64,000 nucleotides of DNA, from assembly GCA_945859605.1 (NCBI GenBank), contig OX243815.1:49149245-49213244 (forward strand), written 5' to 3'. This DNA comes from Lumbricus rubellus. Lineage: Eukaryota; Annelida; Clitellata; Crassiclitellata; Lumbricidae. The notes beneath the pieces were generated by a model. It searched no databases and had not been told where the DNA came from. It was given only the letters and a program-made list of their open reading frames with translations. Of the stretch, positions 1-12,029 are shown piece after piece (position 1 is the stretch's first letter; each line of letters starts with the position of its first letter). The position numbers and the translations under genes were made by a program.

Positions 1-39
1 CGATGGTATAGGCTGCGACAGCGCTTAAATCAGGAAGCG

Positions 40-520
40 GCTACCCGAAGTTTGTTAGAATGGTACGGAATATTCTGTGCGCGAGTGAGCTGATTTTCAG
101 ATAGGATGATAATTCACACAGCCACAAGAGTCAATAGTAAATTTAAGGAGAAACTGACATATCACAAAGAACAGTGCAGCGCATTATAGATCAAAGTTTG
201 CAACTATACAACCGTGTAGGCTATACCAACGCGTATTATGGCAAGTTGTAGACGAAAACTGCACCGGCAGCGAAGTCAACAGTTAGTTGCATGGCATATT
301 TCCAAACGAGAAAAGTGTACAAAGCATTTGGTTTACAGACGAAAAGACATTTACTCTTGTCACAATGGGTTAATTCTCAAAATGATAGTGTTTATTCTGA
401 TGCAAGAAAAATGTTCCAGCAACGAACTCGTCACTCATACGCGCACGTCAACATTTCAGTCGTTGCATCATGGCTCCGGTCGGGGTGTCTCGGATGAGGA
501 AAACCAGTGTGTTGATCGCT
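40..520 (+). pseudogene. Decayed Tc1/mariner-like transposase fragment
   Basis: Two frames carry family-like pieces. SQRTVQRIIDQSLQLY (about 160-215) resembles the second helix-turn-helix region. KVYKAFGLQTKRHLLL and VNSQNDSVYSDARKMF with HVNISVV (about 310-465) resemble the transposase core around VN.QNDRVY. Stops and frame changes interrupt it. The call rests on remembered family patterns and the match is loose. Confidence 0.4.
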
Positions 521-764
521 GAACCTGAAGCTAGGGTGATAAAATCCGAGCACGAATAATAGTAGGAAGGCCATTCCACAGTAAAGGGCAGACAGAGGCA
601 AAGGCGCGGTTTTGGACTTTTGCAATCCGAGATCGATATTATAGGAATCATCTATTATAGCAGTCTATAGTACTTTACATTACTATAGAATAACGACTGA
701 CTACTAATAATAATAATTATAATTCATTATTATAGTAGCTTATGAGACGATTACGATGCCTAAT

Positions 765-919
765 CAGTGGTGTAGTGGGGGGGGGGGAACGTACGTGGGG
801 GGAACGGCGTTCCCCACTTTTTTCCAGGAATAATGGAATATTATTAATACTACTACTACTAATAATAATATTATTATAAAGAGCGTTCCCCCACTTCATT
901 TTTTAGGACTACACTACTG
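765..919. mobile_element. hAT-type MITE, copy 1
   Basis: 155 bp with inverted ends CAGTGGTGTAGT and ACTACACTACTG, and a perfect 8-bp target duplication TGCCTAAT (757-764 and 920-927). The inside has a GGGGGAACG/CGTTCCCC dyad and an ACT/AAT run. Ends and 8-bp duplication are typical of hAT elements. No coding capacity. Confidence 0.87.
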
Positions 920-1458
920 TGCCTAATAATGACGTGAAACTGTAATTGCTGTTCTAGGTACCACGTGATTTGTCGACTCAGATCAACTAATAACAGAAGA
1001 AAAAGAATATGATTCCACGGCCGCAATTACTTCTATCAATGACTCTCGATAATAATAATTATTTTTCTCAAGATCCCATGCATGATTACGACGACGACGA
1101 TGACATTGATCCGTGCAGTCTGTTGTTAGTTTGTCAAAAGCTACACAATAATCATAGTTATTATCAATTATTATTTAGTCTTCAATCCGTGGAAAGCTAA
1201 AAACAGTCTTGCAGGCGATGCTATGATCTCAGTGAATTATTTCAAAAGAAGAGCAAAATAATAATTTTATCACCGACTTCAAATAATTTTTGTTGCGCTT
1301 GCAGCTGAAAAAACGACGACAGCATCGTAATTTCGACTTTCTTACCAGTTCAAGTTCTTATTAAATTTAATTTAGCAAACTAATTATCATTTGAATAAAG
1401 AATATTTACTTCAATTTGATTTCAATGTTTTTATGTGTTTATCGATATAGGCCTATAG

Positions 1459-1626
1459 GCATGGGCGGAGTTTGGTTTCCGTCCTTAGGGGGCTAACCCC
1501 GAGTCTGGGCCTTATTGGGAGGGCTAACCCCGAAAAAGGATACCATTTTCATGGTAAAAAAGTTGAATCTGGGCTTTCTTGGAGGGGCTTAGCCCCCCCT
1601 TAGTCCCTGATAAACTCCGCCGATGC
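1459..1626. mobile_element. Small fold-back element with GCATGGGCGGAGTTT ends
   Basis: Ends GCATGGGCGGAGTTT and AAACTCCGCCGATGC are inverted repeats. Direct repeats CTATAG flank it (1453-1458 and 1627-1632). The inside has repeated GGGGCTAACCCCG-type blocks. A shorter related dyad is at 24096-24140 (CATGGGCAGAGTTT ... AAACTCCGCCCATG). Confidence 0.65.
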
Positions 1627-1644
1627 CTATAGGCCTGTACATCT

Positions 1645-1744
1645 CTGTGTGCGTGTGTGTGTGTGTTTGTGTGTGTGTGCGTGTGTTTGTGTGTGTGTGT
1701 GTGTGCGTGTGTGTGTTTGTGTGTGTGTTTGTGTGTGTGTGTGT
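1645..1744 (+). repeat. (GT)n microsatellite
   Basis: About 100 bp of GT with GC and TT interruptions. GT sequence resumes at 3735, after the candidate element 1745-3734. Confidence 0.95.
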
Positions 1745-3734
1745 CAGGGGTTATTTTAAGGAAATTTTTCAACTGCACATAATTATCAGAATAGCCTCCT
1801 ACATCGGGTAGATTGGTCATTATTGAGACTAAGGCCTAATTATAATTATTATTATTATTACTATTATTATTTATTATTCATTATTATTATTGTTACTATT
1901 ATTATTATTATTATTATTTATTATTATTTATTATTACGTTATTATTATTAATATTATTATCATTATTATGATAATGTAACTGGCTAAGTTTACAAACCTA
2001 CTTATTTATTTATTCCACAGTTTAACGTCGTCCTATGACTTCAATGGCCGTTGACGACAAAAAACCTACTAATAAACCTACTTCTCCAAAGAGCAGTGTT
2101 TAACCTAGTCCCCATCCCCTGGAGGAAAATCAGATTTCTGGGGGGAGACAATCGAGTGTCCGAAGGACTCTCGTGAGATGCGTAGCGCCGAGACTCCATG
2201 GTAGAGGTAGGGGTATGGGGAGGGGGATGTGCCCCCTCCCCACCAGAAACTTTTTGAATTTCCACATTGCAATGGTACCATTTTAAGGTGTCATCTTAAC
2301 AAAATACTTGTACTTTTCAGAGCCTCATCAGAAACTTTTTGAATTTCCACATTGCACTGGTAGCATTTTAAGGTGTCATCTTAACAAAATACCTGTACTT
2401 TTTCAGATTCTCATCAGAAACTTTTTGAATTTCCACATTTCAATGGTGGCATTTTAAGGTGTCATCTTAACAAAATACCTGCACTTTTTCAGAGCCTCAT
2501 CAGAAACTTTTTGAATTTCCATATTGCAATGGTAGCATTTTAAGGTGTCATCTTTAAAAAATACCTGTACTTTTTCAGAGCCTCATCAGAAACTTTTTGA
2601 ATTTCCATATTGCAATGGTAGCATTTTAAGGTGTCATCTTAACAAAATACCTGTACTTTTCAGTGCTTATAAGAGTGGGCTAAGACTTCAATAAATATAA
2701 GCAACGTGTACGTAACAAATATTTGGGGTGGGGCTATTTACACACTATAATGGTACTCTTTTAAGGTGCCATTTTATTAAATAAATCCATTAGACTATTC
2801 AGTACTGATAAAAAAAGTGTTTTAGGATTCAATATATATATATAATTATATACTATATATTATAATTTTAAAAAATATCTTTATGTATCGAGTTCAGCAG
2901 CTCAGTTCTCCAGTTGCTGAGTTATTCTAATGAATAAATGCAGACATGAATATAATAGTAGCCTATATAAGCAGACTTTTCAGCACTATATCAGTTTAAC
3001 CCTATTTCTCAAGATGGTCCTGAATTGCTGACCAGGACGTGCTTTCTGAAGTCATCTTTACTGGTACACAACCCAACCAAGAACTAATAAACTACCGGTA
3101 CCAAATTCAGGTAGCCATGCATGACATTGTGTAGTAATGATGTTGTTTTTAGGTTTTACTATATGTGTTCAAATAATAGGACCAAACATTTCGAAATTTT
3201 ACAATTTAAAATTGGAAGGATACCACTGGTGAGTAGCCATTCAGTTGTACAAAAGTAGTATTTGTAAAATATTAGCAGTAAGTTATTCTCATTTTAGCAG
3301 GATTGTGTCATATATTATGATAGTAAATAATAACATTATAACCATTAACCATATAAATTATATAATAATTAATAGCATTAGGCCCTAAAAAAGTTCACGT
3401 AATACGATGATGTAAACAGCAACTAAGCTAAGCGTTATTTGGCTTGCAATCAGACAGCTTGTTTGAATATTCCATGTCTTTATATACCTCTAGACTTGTT
3501 TTCTTGTATTTTATGCCCAAAGAGTTGGCAATAGAAATTTAAAATTAAATTCACGGCAAAAATGTCTTGTAATCTTGTTTGTTACAATTAGTTTAATTAA
3601 AATATATTAGCTACTTACATTGTTTATGCGATTGTGTGTAAAAAAAGTAACTGCACAAAACCTGATTTTCAACTGCACAAATTCGTTTTCCAACTACACA
3701 CTTTGTGTCCAGCTGCACGTTAAAATAACCCCTG
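1745..3734. mobile_element. Candidate non-autonomous hAT-like element inserted in a (GT)n tract
   Basis: Inverted ends CAGGGGTTATTTTAA (1745) and TTAAAATAACCCCTG (3734), each followed inward by related GTGCAGTTG-type sequence, and flanked on both sides by GTGTGTGT. The direct repeat could be an 8-bp target duplication, but the GT context makes it weak evidence. The inside holds an ATT microsatellite (1838-1970) and the 86-bp tandem repeat at 2244-2663. No transposase was seen. Confidence 0.5.
2244..2663 (+). repeat. 86-bp tandem repeat, five copies
   Basis: Starts CAGAAACTTTTTGAATTTCC at 2244, 2329, 2415, 2501 and 2587, with the common block TTTTAAGGTGTCATCTTAAC. A degenerate further copy is visible at about 2749-2820. 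Confidence 0.95.
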
Positions 3735-3949
3735 GTGTGTGTGGTGTGTGCGCGCGCGCACGCACACGTGCGTGCTCACATAAACACACACAGAGGAAAT
3801 GTTTGCAATAGGGGGTAAAGCACTATGGTCACGGTTAAATTTTTGGTAACAAGAGGTTGAAAAATGCAAGGCACGAAATTAAGAATTCGCATGGGTAGCC
3901 TATTTTGCATAGAGGTTTCCTAATGTAAATATCTGAGTTTCAATTTCAC

Positions 3950-4355
3950 CTTGCTATAGAAAACATTGATATGGAGTGTGACGTTATATATGGCGCAGAG
4001 ACATGGACAATGAGAAAAGAAGACGTGAAGAGGCTGGAAGCTTTTGAAATGTGGGTATGGAGAAAGATGGAGAAAATCAGTTGAACAAAGCACGTTTCAA
4101 ATGAAGAAGTACTAACGATGGTACAAGAGAAAAGATCTATGCTGGACACAATAAAGATAAGACAAAAGAATTGGGTGGGACATTTGCTAAGAGGTGACTC
4201 ACTGCAGAAAGAAATAATTGAAGGAAGATTGGAGGGAAAGAGGTGCAGAGGAAGGCCTAGCCAAAAACTGCTGGACGGGATGATGAAAGAGGGATACAGA
4301 GAACTGAAGGACATGGCACAACAGCGTGAAAAGTGGAAACACTGGACCAGGACCG
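3950..4355 (+). pseudogene. LINE reverse transcriptase C-terminal fragment
   Basis: Reads YGAETWTMRKEDVKRLEAFE, then KMEKIS, a TGA stop where the family has Trp, then TKHVSNEEVL, RQKNWVGHLLRGDSLQKEII, GRLEGKRCRGRPSQKLLDGM and ELKDMAQQREKW. This is the common C-terminal region of non-LTR retrotransposon RT proteins. It is 5'-truncated near 3980 and has at least one stop, so it is inactive. Confidence 0.82.
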
Positions 4356-4486
4356 GCCTTAGCCCAAATTCCGCCCTAGGCAAGACATTCATTTGGCGCC
4401 CCAGGAATAGACATGCATTTGGCGCTCTTAGATTCCCACTATTATTGTTCAGCACACGTCAGAATCTAAAAATGAATCGGCTAGAG

Positions 4487-4940
4487 CCGGTGTAAAGGTT
4501 TCAGATTACCCCTCCTAAACATTACCCCCCTGAAAACTGTATATTGGACCAATCATCGCATTTATTGCACTAAAATAATCGGAAAAATCATCCCGCTTCT
4601 TGTTTTGGTCTGAAGATTTTCATCTGTCATCCCACTTCGTGGTTTGTTATCAATATTTTCATCTGTAACTAAAATACTAATCGCCGCTGAAGTTACAATG
4701 GAGAAAATGTCTTCGAGGCTATTATTTTTTTCGGATCAAAATATTGATAACAAAACACGAAGTGGGATGACGAATGATATTCTGCAGACCAAAACAAGAA
4801 GCGGGATGATTTTTCTGATTTTATTAGTGCAATAAATGCGATGATTGATGCAAATCTAGTTTCCGGGGGGTAATCTGAGACCGGTTTCAAGTTGCCGGGG
4901 GTAATGTTTAGGAGGGGGTAATTTGAAACCTTTACACCGG
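4487..4940. mobile_element. Fold-back MITE with long inverted arms
   Basis: Ends CCGGTGTAAAGGTTTCAGAT and the reverse complement at 4940 (GAAACCTTTACACCGG). The arms, about 200 bp each, continue through CCTCCTAAACATTACCCCC and CATCCCGCTTCTTGTTTTGG to a centre near 4700. No convincing target duplication was found, and there is no coding capacity. Confidence 0.8.
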
Positions 4941-5482
4941 TATACGCTCACAAGGCCGTATTCAGGATTTTATTTCGGGGATGTTTTCTTGACTGTGAAT
5001 TTTAAGGTGCGTACACGCTGCGGCCGACTTTTTTGGGCGAATTTTTCTGACGACTTTTGCTAGTCGTCAAATTTTCTAACGTCCAAAAGACACTATTTTT
5101 CGCGATTTTCGACTATTTTCTGCTCAAAATTACATTGCACACTGTCATGTGCTAGCAAATGCATAATTAGGCCTAGGCTATTTCATTTTTACACTATTTC
5201 ATTTGGGAAGGGATGTTCAAACACCCAAAACATCCCCTTAACTATACGGCCTTGTACGCTCAACTGAGTAATTCATTCTAATTTCTTTATTAGTACACTG
5301 AAGGTTGGATTATGTTCAATTTTTTTGGAGAATGGTATAAGTTAAAAAAATATTAAAATACACTCTTGTGGAAATGGCGTCCTCTTTGATGGAAATGGCG
5401 CCCCCTAGAACTTGGCGCCCCATGCAACTGCCTGCTTAGCCTATATGCCTAAGGTCGGCCCTGCCTCAGCTAGGCCTACTGC

Positions 5483-5648
5483 CAGTGGTGTAGTGGAGGG
5501 GGAACGCGGGGGAACGCCGTTCCCCCACTTTTTTCCAGGGATAATGGAATATTAATAATACTACTACTAACAATATTATTATTATAAAGAGCGTTCCCCA
5601 CTTCATTAAAGAGCGTTCCCCACTTCATTTTTTAGGACTACACCACTG
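5483..5648. mobile_element. hAT-type MITE, copy 2
   Basis: Same family as 765-919: CAGTGGTGTAGT to ACTACACCACTG, with 8-bp duplication CCTACTGC (5475-5482 and 5649-5656). A 33-bp region with GAGCGTTCCCCACTTCATT is internally duplicated. Confidence 0.88.
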
Positions 5649-6094
5649 CCTACTGCCCTTTTTTCATCGTCGTCCCTACTAGATTATTTATTTGTATCTG
5701 AAAAAGGGCAGGCTTTGTTGTTGTAATCTCATCTTCATACTCAGCAAGGCCCACTCGCATTTCGTACATTTAATTTCTTGCAGCATCTTCACTCTCGAAA
5801 TTGAGCGCCGCGCATTCTGACGTCTGTCTCCTAAAGGAAAGAGCAGGCTACGGAATGCCGTTAAAAATCGAATTTTATTTGTCGATATAAAATTTACGCA
5901 GTCCGTTAAATTGAATTAGGCCAGGCTGAACAGGTGCAATGAATCACTAATTAATTATTTAAAATTCTTTCCATTAGCGAAATTCTTGAGTTTAAAAGAA
6001 TATAGTGTTGAAAAAATGATTTCGCCGGCGCCCCCTCAAGACTGCGGCGCCCTATGCAACTGCCTACTTTGCCTATAGCTAAGGCCGCTGTCAC

Positions 6095-6225
6095 GAAATA
6101 AAGTTTCCCCCCCCAAAACAGAGTCTCCCCCTTGCTGATATATCGAAACAAAGTCTCCCCCATTGAAATAGAATCTCCTCCTCTACGATACAAAGTCTCC
6201 CCCTACTAAAAATCGCCCCCTATAT
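6095..6225 (+). repeat. Short direct repeats (AAACAAAGTCTCCCCC)
   Basis: Five degenerate copies of a roughly 27-bp unit with CAAAGTCTCCCCC. A related cluster with mostly inverted and mixed units lies at 10750-10935 (GGAGACTTTATTTC, AGTCTCCGGGGGG). Confidence 0.75.
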
Positions 6226-6229
6226 TTCC

Positions 6230-6655
6230 GAACTGTAAGTGCGTATTTGCTTAAATAAATGACGTTGTATCCATTAGTGGAATTGGACATTGAAATAATA
6301 ATGAGAATCTTGTAAAGTAAGCTTAAATTTTTGTACTAATGGGCGTAATATTATAGCATAGTTACAGGCTTAGCATTACGGCATGTCAGGACACTTAGGC
6401 CTATTTCAGCGCAGGGGAGAGATTAGGCTCAAATAGACTGCCCCAGTGCCCTTATATCTAATTAATAGTTAGGTGTATAGTGTATACCTATTTATTAATT
6501 GGATCCACGGGTAGTTTACAGAATTGGCCAGACATACCAACGTTACTATGACGATGCTGCAAGTACGCCCATTAGTAAGCTAATAATAGGCCTACAATTA
6601 AGCTTACTCTGTAAGTTAGTATGAGTAGGTCATTAAATGTTCTGTCATGGAGCTT
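6230..6655. other. No feature seen
   Basis: AT-rich sequence with TAGGCCTA-type words and no coherent frame, inverted ends or tandem repeat. Confidence 0.6.
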
Positions 6656-6663
6656 CCATTTAA

Positions 6664-7421
6664 CCATCAGGCTACCAAAAAGTGGTGGTATCCACCCTCT
6701 AGGTTTTTTTCCCCAAATAATACTTGTTTCGTTTGGAATTTTTTGACATTTTAGTTATCTATAAAGGGTTTATTTGCACACATTTTGAGGTAAAATTTGT
6801 GATGATACCCCATACCTTTCAAAAGTTATACCATTATATACACGAGATACCGGGGGTGTGGATACCGCCCCCTTAGATTATCGAATGTATCTTATCCGTA
6901 ATTTATTATGAGGAGAAATAAATTATGCCATTCTATAGAGTATAGAGGGAATGTGGGGCTACATTTTCATGCAGAATAATTTGTCATTTGATATACGGAA
7001 GTGTCCAAAATAAATTAAAATATGTAAAAATGGATGATTTAAAAAAAAAATATGCATGTTTTTCAACTATAACGTATTCAAAATTTATTATCCAAAGCAA
7101 TAAATTAAGCCATTCTATAGAGGGAATGTTGGACTATTTTTTCGTGCTAATTACTTTGTCGTTTAGAGCTTAATAACAGGATGTAAAAAAATTTAAAATG
7201 TGTGAAATTTTTTATTCCACTGCAAAACGATATTCCTGCGTAAAAGATTGTCAGTAGCTAATGAATTTATATTAGCTGAAACAGATATTGAAGATGAATG
7301 CATGCATACATACCTACATACGTACATACATACATACATACATACATACAAACATAAAAACATACATACACACACATACATACATACATACATACATACA
7401 TACATACATACATACATACAT

Positions 7422-7455
<34 letters not shown>

Positions 7456-7830
7456 GCACGCATACATACATACATACATACATACATACATACATACATA
7501 CATACATACATACATACATACATACATACATACATACATACATACATACATACATACATACATACATACATACACACATGTTCAAAACACAGAATCTAAT
7601 ATTTTGTTCATGCATAATTACACGTTTATGGAATCGATGGATCCCCATGTAAAAAGTTGTATAATTTCGAGGTAAAATCATATATCTTAAACCTAAATTT
7701 AACATTTTTGCAGAAATGAATGCTCTATCCATTGGTTATGATATCTAAAGCGAAACCCAAAATCCAGGTGGGCGGTAACCACCCCCACCCCTTGGTAGTC
7801 CACGTCACAAAAAGCTTAGTAGCCTGAGGG
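6664..7830. mobile_element. Candidate non-autonomous piggyBac-like element
   Basis: Inverted ends CCATCAGGCTAC and GTAGCCTGAGGG, each abutting TTAA (6660-6663 and 7831-7834), the piggyBac target. Weaker inverted similarity continues inward (AAAAAGTGGTGG near the left end, TACCAAGGGGTGG-like on the right arm). It contains the (CATA)n microsatellite and no transposase. Confidence 0.6.
7300..7575 (+). repeat. (CATA)n microsatellite
   Basis: About 270 bp of TACA repeats with a CACACACGCACG break at 7440-7460. Long open frames on both strands are by-products. Confidence 0.97.
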
Positions 7831-7894
7831 TTAAGCGATATGTTATAATATCTTACACAGGAAATAAAGAATGATAAATGATGAATGGTGTGCC

Positions 7895-8887
7895 GACATT
7901 TAAACACACGACACATAATCACGCGACACTTAAACACAGACACTTAAACACACGACAGATAAGCACACGGACAGATAAACACACTGACAGATAATCACGC
8001 GACAGATAAACACACTGACAGATAATCACGCGACAGATAAACACGCCGCACTTAAACTATAAATGAAGACAATAACATATTAAAATGAGATCAATCAATC
8101 AGAATTTATATAGCGCCCTTCAAGGTACCTACTCAGAGGCGCTCCCGGATGAGATCAAGAGAAGAAAAAACCGTTGCTGTTGCTGTTCAACAGTTTGTGA
8201 ATTTGAGAGCAGCTTGGTAGGAGTCGCATAGCCAAGGGAAGGCTGGGAAGCCCATTGTTGAACCAACCACAGAGGACGAACGCCTTTGCATTGTTGCAGA
8301 CTGTATAGGCCTATTATATGCGACACCTTCCAAGCTGTTTCCAACTTCACAAACTGTTGAGGACTGTTTTTTCGCTTTATCTCAGCCCGGAGCGCCTCTG
8401 AATAGGTACCATGAAGGGTGCTATATATAAATTCTGATTTGATTGATCTCGTTTTCATATGTCAATGTCTTCATTTATAGTGTTTAAGATGAGTTTAAGT
8501 GCGGCGTGTTTACCTGTCGTGTGTTTATCTGTCCATGTGTTTATCTGTCGTGTGTTTATTTGTCCGTGTGTTTATCTGTCATGTGTTTATTTGTCCATGT
8601 GTTTATCTGTCGTGTGTTCATTTGTCCATGTGTTTATCTGTCGTGTGTTTATCTGTCCGTGTGTTTATCTGTCGTGTGTTTATCTGTCCGTGTGTTTATC
8701 TGTCCGTGTGTTTATCTGTCGTGTGTTTATCTGTCGTGTGTTTGTCTGTCGTGTGTTTATCTGTCCGTGTGTTTATCTGTCCGTGTGTTTATCTGTCGTG
8801 TGTTTATCTGTCCGTGTGTTTATCTGTCGTGTGTTTAAGTGTCTGTGTTTAAGTGTCGCGTGATTATGTGTCGTGTGTTTAAATGTC
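7895..8887. repeat. 1-kb palindrome with minisatellite arms
   Basis: The left arm starts GACATTTAAACACACGACAC and the right arm ends with its reverse complement at 8887. Each arm is mostly a minisatellite of GTGTTTATCTGTC (right, about 20 units, 8505-8850) or GACAGATAAACAC (left, about 9 units). The core (8060-8475) is itself inverted: ATATAGCGCCCTTCAAGGTAC on the left faces GGTACCATGAAGGGTGCTAT on the right, centre near 8270. No clear target duplication. Confidence 0.85.
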
Positions 8888-8894
8888 ATGGAAC

Positions 8895-9600
8895 CATGAT
8901 GAATCATCCTTTTATATCCTTTCGGAGACTTTCACTGCTAGCAATATAGACTACAGTAGCCTACGTTGTTAAAATAATTCCATGTTTTCAAACCCGTAGT
9001 TTAGGTCTACGTCACTAGCTGAATAGGCCCAGGTCTACTATACTATAGCTTCAATCAGGTAGGCCTACTTTAGTTTACAGTTGTTAGGACATTGAAGCCT
9101 ATGGTAAATAGGCCTACATTGTTGAGGAAAACAGTGCTTGTTCAGATATAAAGTGGATCGATGAAAAGAATTTTCATTAAATCAAACCTGGATTGATTAA
9201 TTATTTGAAGCATTTCGTGATTATATCATGAAAAGAATTCTTGACAAAAAATTAATGGAAGCTGGATTGAGGAAAAAAATTCTAGCTTAAATAGAAGTTG
9301 GATTTATCGAAACACTTTTGACTAACCAATAATATAATAAATAACAATAGGGATAATAAGACCATACATGGCATACACCCTGCTTTGAATGACCTCCACT
9401 CTCCTAAGGACAAATTTATTGTGTGGGTCTCCTCTTTGTCTACTCGCTGCTTGAAATAGTTTATATTAAAATCTTTTCCCCGGTGTTTAAGCACCGAGAT
9501 CGCCTCTGAATAGTTCACACTGCGAGGAGCGCTCTATAAATGTCCAGATACGAGACGATAATTATTATTCATGATTATTGTCAGTATTTTTCTTATTTTG
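8895..9600. other. No gene seen; weak dispersed-repeat traces
   Basis: AT-rich. At 9480-9540 GCACCGAGATCGCCTCTGAA and GAGCGCTCTATAAATG look like an inverted, diverged form of the ATTTATATAGCGC family. Confidence 0.5.
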
Positions 9601-9609
9601 CGGTAATTC

Positions 9610-10415
9610 ATTCATACTTACTTACTTAGCACTTAGTCCTTCCTCGCGCTGGCAGCGCATCGGGCGACACAGCCTCTCCACGTTATCCTGTCTTCCGCAG
9701 ACATCCGAGCATCCTCCCACGTCATTTCGCCGCCTTCCAAATCCTGAGTAACCGTGCTTCGCCAGGTCTTTCTGGGTCTTCCTCGACTCCTTTTCCATCC
9801 CGTCGGCGTCCAATCCAGTATCTGCTTTAGATTTCTCTCCTCTTCTGATCTATGTACGTGACCCAACCAACGTAGACGCATCTTCTTCAGCATGTCTTCC
9901 AGTTTCTCCATAGATGTTCTCCTTCTTACTTCTTCATTTCCGATCTTGTCCCTCCAAGTGATCTTCAATATCCTTCTCAGCCAACGATGATGTGCTGCCT
10001 CCAGTTTCTTCATATTGGCTTTTGTCAAAGGCCATGTCTCTGCCCCATACAGCAACGTTGTCAATACCAAAGCTCTATACAATCTTGTCTTTGTTACTAT
10101 ACTGAGTCCTTTGTTCCTCCATATGTTGTTCAACCTTCCAAATGTGGCATTGGCTTTTCCCATTCTGCTTCCAATCTCCTTATCACAGCTGCCATTGTTT
10201 GAAATTGCACTTCCCAGGTAGCAGAAGTGCTCCACCTCCTCCAGCACATCCTCCCCAACTTTGATGTTCTCCGTCGTTGTCCATTTTCCTATTTTCATAA
10301 TCTTTGTTTTTGTGGTGTTGATCTTTAATCCGACCAGACCTGCCTCTCTCTCCACACTGTTCGTGAGTTTACTCATCCCTCCCCAAGACTCCTCCAGTAA
10401 TTCATTCATACTATC
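9610..10415 (-). pseudogene. LINE reverse transcriptase C-terminal fragment with 3' tail
   Basis: Minus strand. About 260 codons without a stop: VGLKINTTKTKIMKIG, HFCYLGSAISNNGSCDKEIG, TLLYGAETWPLTKANMKKLE, HHRWLRRILKITWRDKIGNE, MRLRWLGHVHRSEEERNLKQ and GRPRKTWRSTVTQDLEGGEM, then the stop at 9633. These are the C-terminal RT motifs of non-LTR retrotransposons. The YADD box is missing because of 5' truncation. After the stop comes a short TAAG/TAAGTAAG tail (9612-9632) as at LINE 3' ends. Unlike 3950-4355 it is intact to its 3' end, so this copy is younger. Confidence 0.87.
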
Positions 10416-10749
10416 ATTTAAAAAAATTATTATCGTGATTCCGCTTAAAGTTTCCTTAAACATTGTGCTTAACTCCACATCCGTTAAGCGAGATGATGTC
10501 AAAAGCAATGGAGCCGTGATAGCGGTGAAAGAGCGTCTTCATTTTGCGGTAATAATTGCCACATCGAATTTTAAAATATCCGTATCTCGAATATTAAAGT
10601 GAATTTTGTGTTGAGAACAGTCGCGTTGACCTACACATTCGCAAGAAAACGTTCTGCAAATTGTTTCAAAAGAATATTCAAACAGACGGACAAACTTTCA
10701 GACATATTTTGGTATAGATAATTACGATGCGACTGTATCAAATCGCGCG

Positions 10750-10935
10750 TTGAAATAAAGTCTCCCCGAGGGAGACTTTGTTTCGGCAGGGGATGAAATA
10801 TTCTCTCCCCCCCGGAGACTTTATTTCAGAATAAAGTCTCCGGGGGGCGAATCTATTCCGAAACAGATCCTCCGGGGGGAGAATCTGTTTCGAAATAGAG
10901 TCTCCGGGGGGAGACTTTTAGAGGGGGAGACTGTC
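10750..10935. repeat. GGAGACTTTATTTC / GAAATAAAGTCTCC cluster
   Basis: Mixed direct and inverted copies of the same motif as at 6095-6225, with CCGGGGGGAGA blocks. The two clusters may be remnants of one family. No element ends could be fixed. Confidence 0.7.
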
Positions 10936-11172
10936 GCGCGATACCGGCCCTGCATTGGACGTTTGGACCTGCCACTTAGCAGAGAACGTAAAGAAGAAGA
11001 AGAAGAAGATAGAATTTTTAATATGAATAATTTCAGTACCGGTAGCGAGAAGAAATTTGTTATATAAATAAAAGAAGTAGTACCCGGTAGCTAAAAAGTA
11101 GTTTTCTGAAGGGGCTCATAGTAAGTCCATAGAATGACTGAATGAATTTCTGAACGAAAGATATATTATGTG

Positions 11173-11619
11173 TAGGGTAGTCCCAAAATCACGAATTCAC
11201 GGAAATCACGGAAACCGTGAATTTTGCCGTTTGCCGTGATTTTCGCCGTTTGCCGTGATTTTCCGTGATTATTCACATTTTCAGCACTTTTTTTAATAAA
11301 AAACACGTCAAAAATGGCGCCCACGACCAAAAACAGCGCGGAACCATTAAATTCATCTAAGATTTTCTGTGCGGAACCATTAAATTAATGTATGAATTTC
11401 TGTTTTGGGGAGTGAATAACGTCGCTGACAAGTGAATATTCATTCATAAATACTCGTTTATGCTAAATTTCAAAATAAAAATCGACTTAATACAGAAATT
11501 GTGACTGAAAAAAATTTCGCGGCACCGTGAATCACGGTGCCGTGAATTTTTGCATTTTTGCAAAAGTAGGCCGTGATTGTTTCACTTTTTGACCGTGATT
11601 TTGGGACTAGGCTACCCTA
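11173..11619. mobile_element. hAT-type MITE made of CCGTGATTTT repeats
   Basis: Inverted ends TAGGGTAGTCCCAAAATCAC and GTGATTTTGGGACTAGGCTA with final CCCTA, and a perfect 8-bp target duplication ATTATGTG (11165-11172 and 11620-11627). Subterminal zones hold many direct and inverted GCCGTGATTTT/CACGG units. No coding capacity. Confidence 0.88.
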
Positions 11620-11878
11620 ATTATGTGTTAGATTTTCAGTGCAAGACTAGTGCTCCCTATATAGTTACTTTTATATTTTAATCTTAATTTCTAGACCTGA
11701 TTGCATGGACACCACTCAAAAGTCAATCGCAGGCACAAGCTTCTTCACGAGCGCTGCATCGAGCCAGAGAGTAATTCAAAGGGTAGTCAGAAAGAGGCCC
11801 GAGTCTGGTTGTCAGAGGGGCAGAGGGGGGCAGTGTAGCTGTTAAGGCGTGTGTGTTATTTCGTATTGGAAGATCAAA

Positions 11879-12020
<142 letters not shown>

Positions 12021-12029
12021 TTTTTTATT

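Noticed and set aside
3735..3790. GT/GC/CA alternating tract as a regulatory Z-DNA site
   Set aside because: It is only simple-sequence DNA with no gene beside it.
7193..7732. ORFs of MYVC or HTYI repeats
   Set aside because: They are translations of the CATA microsatellite.
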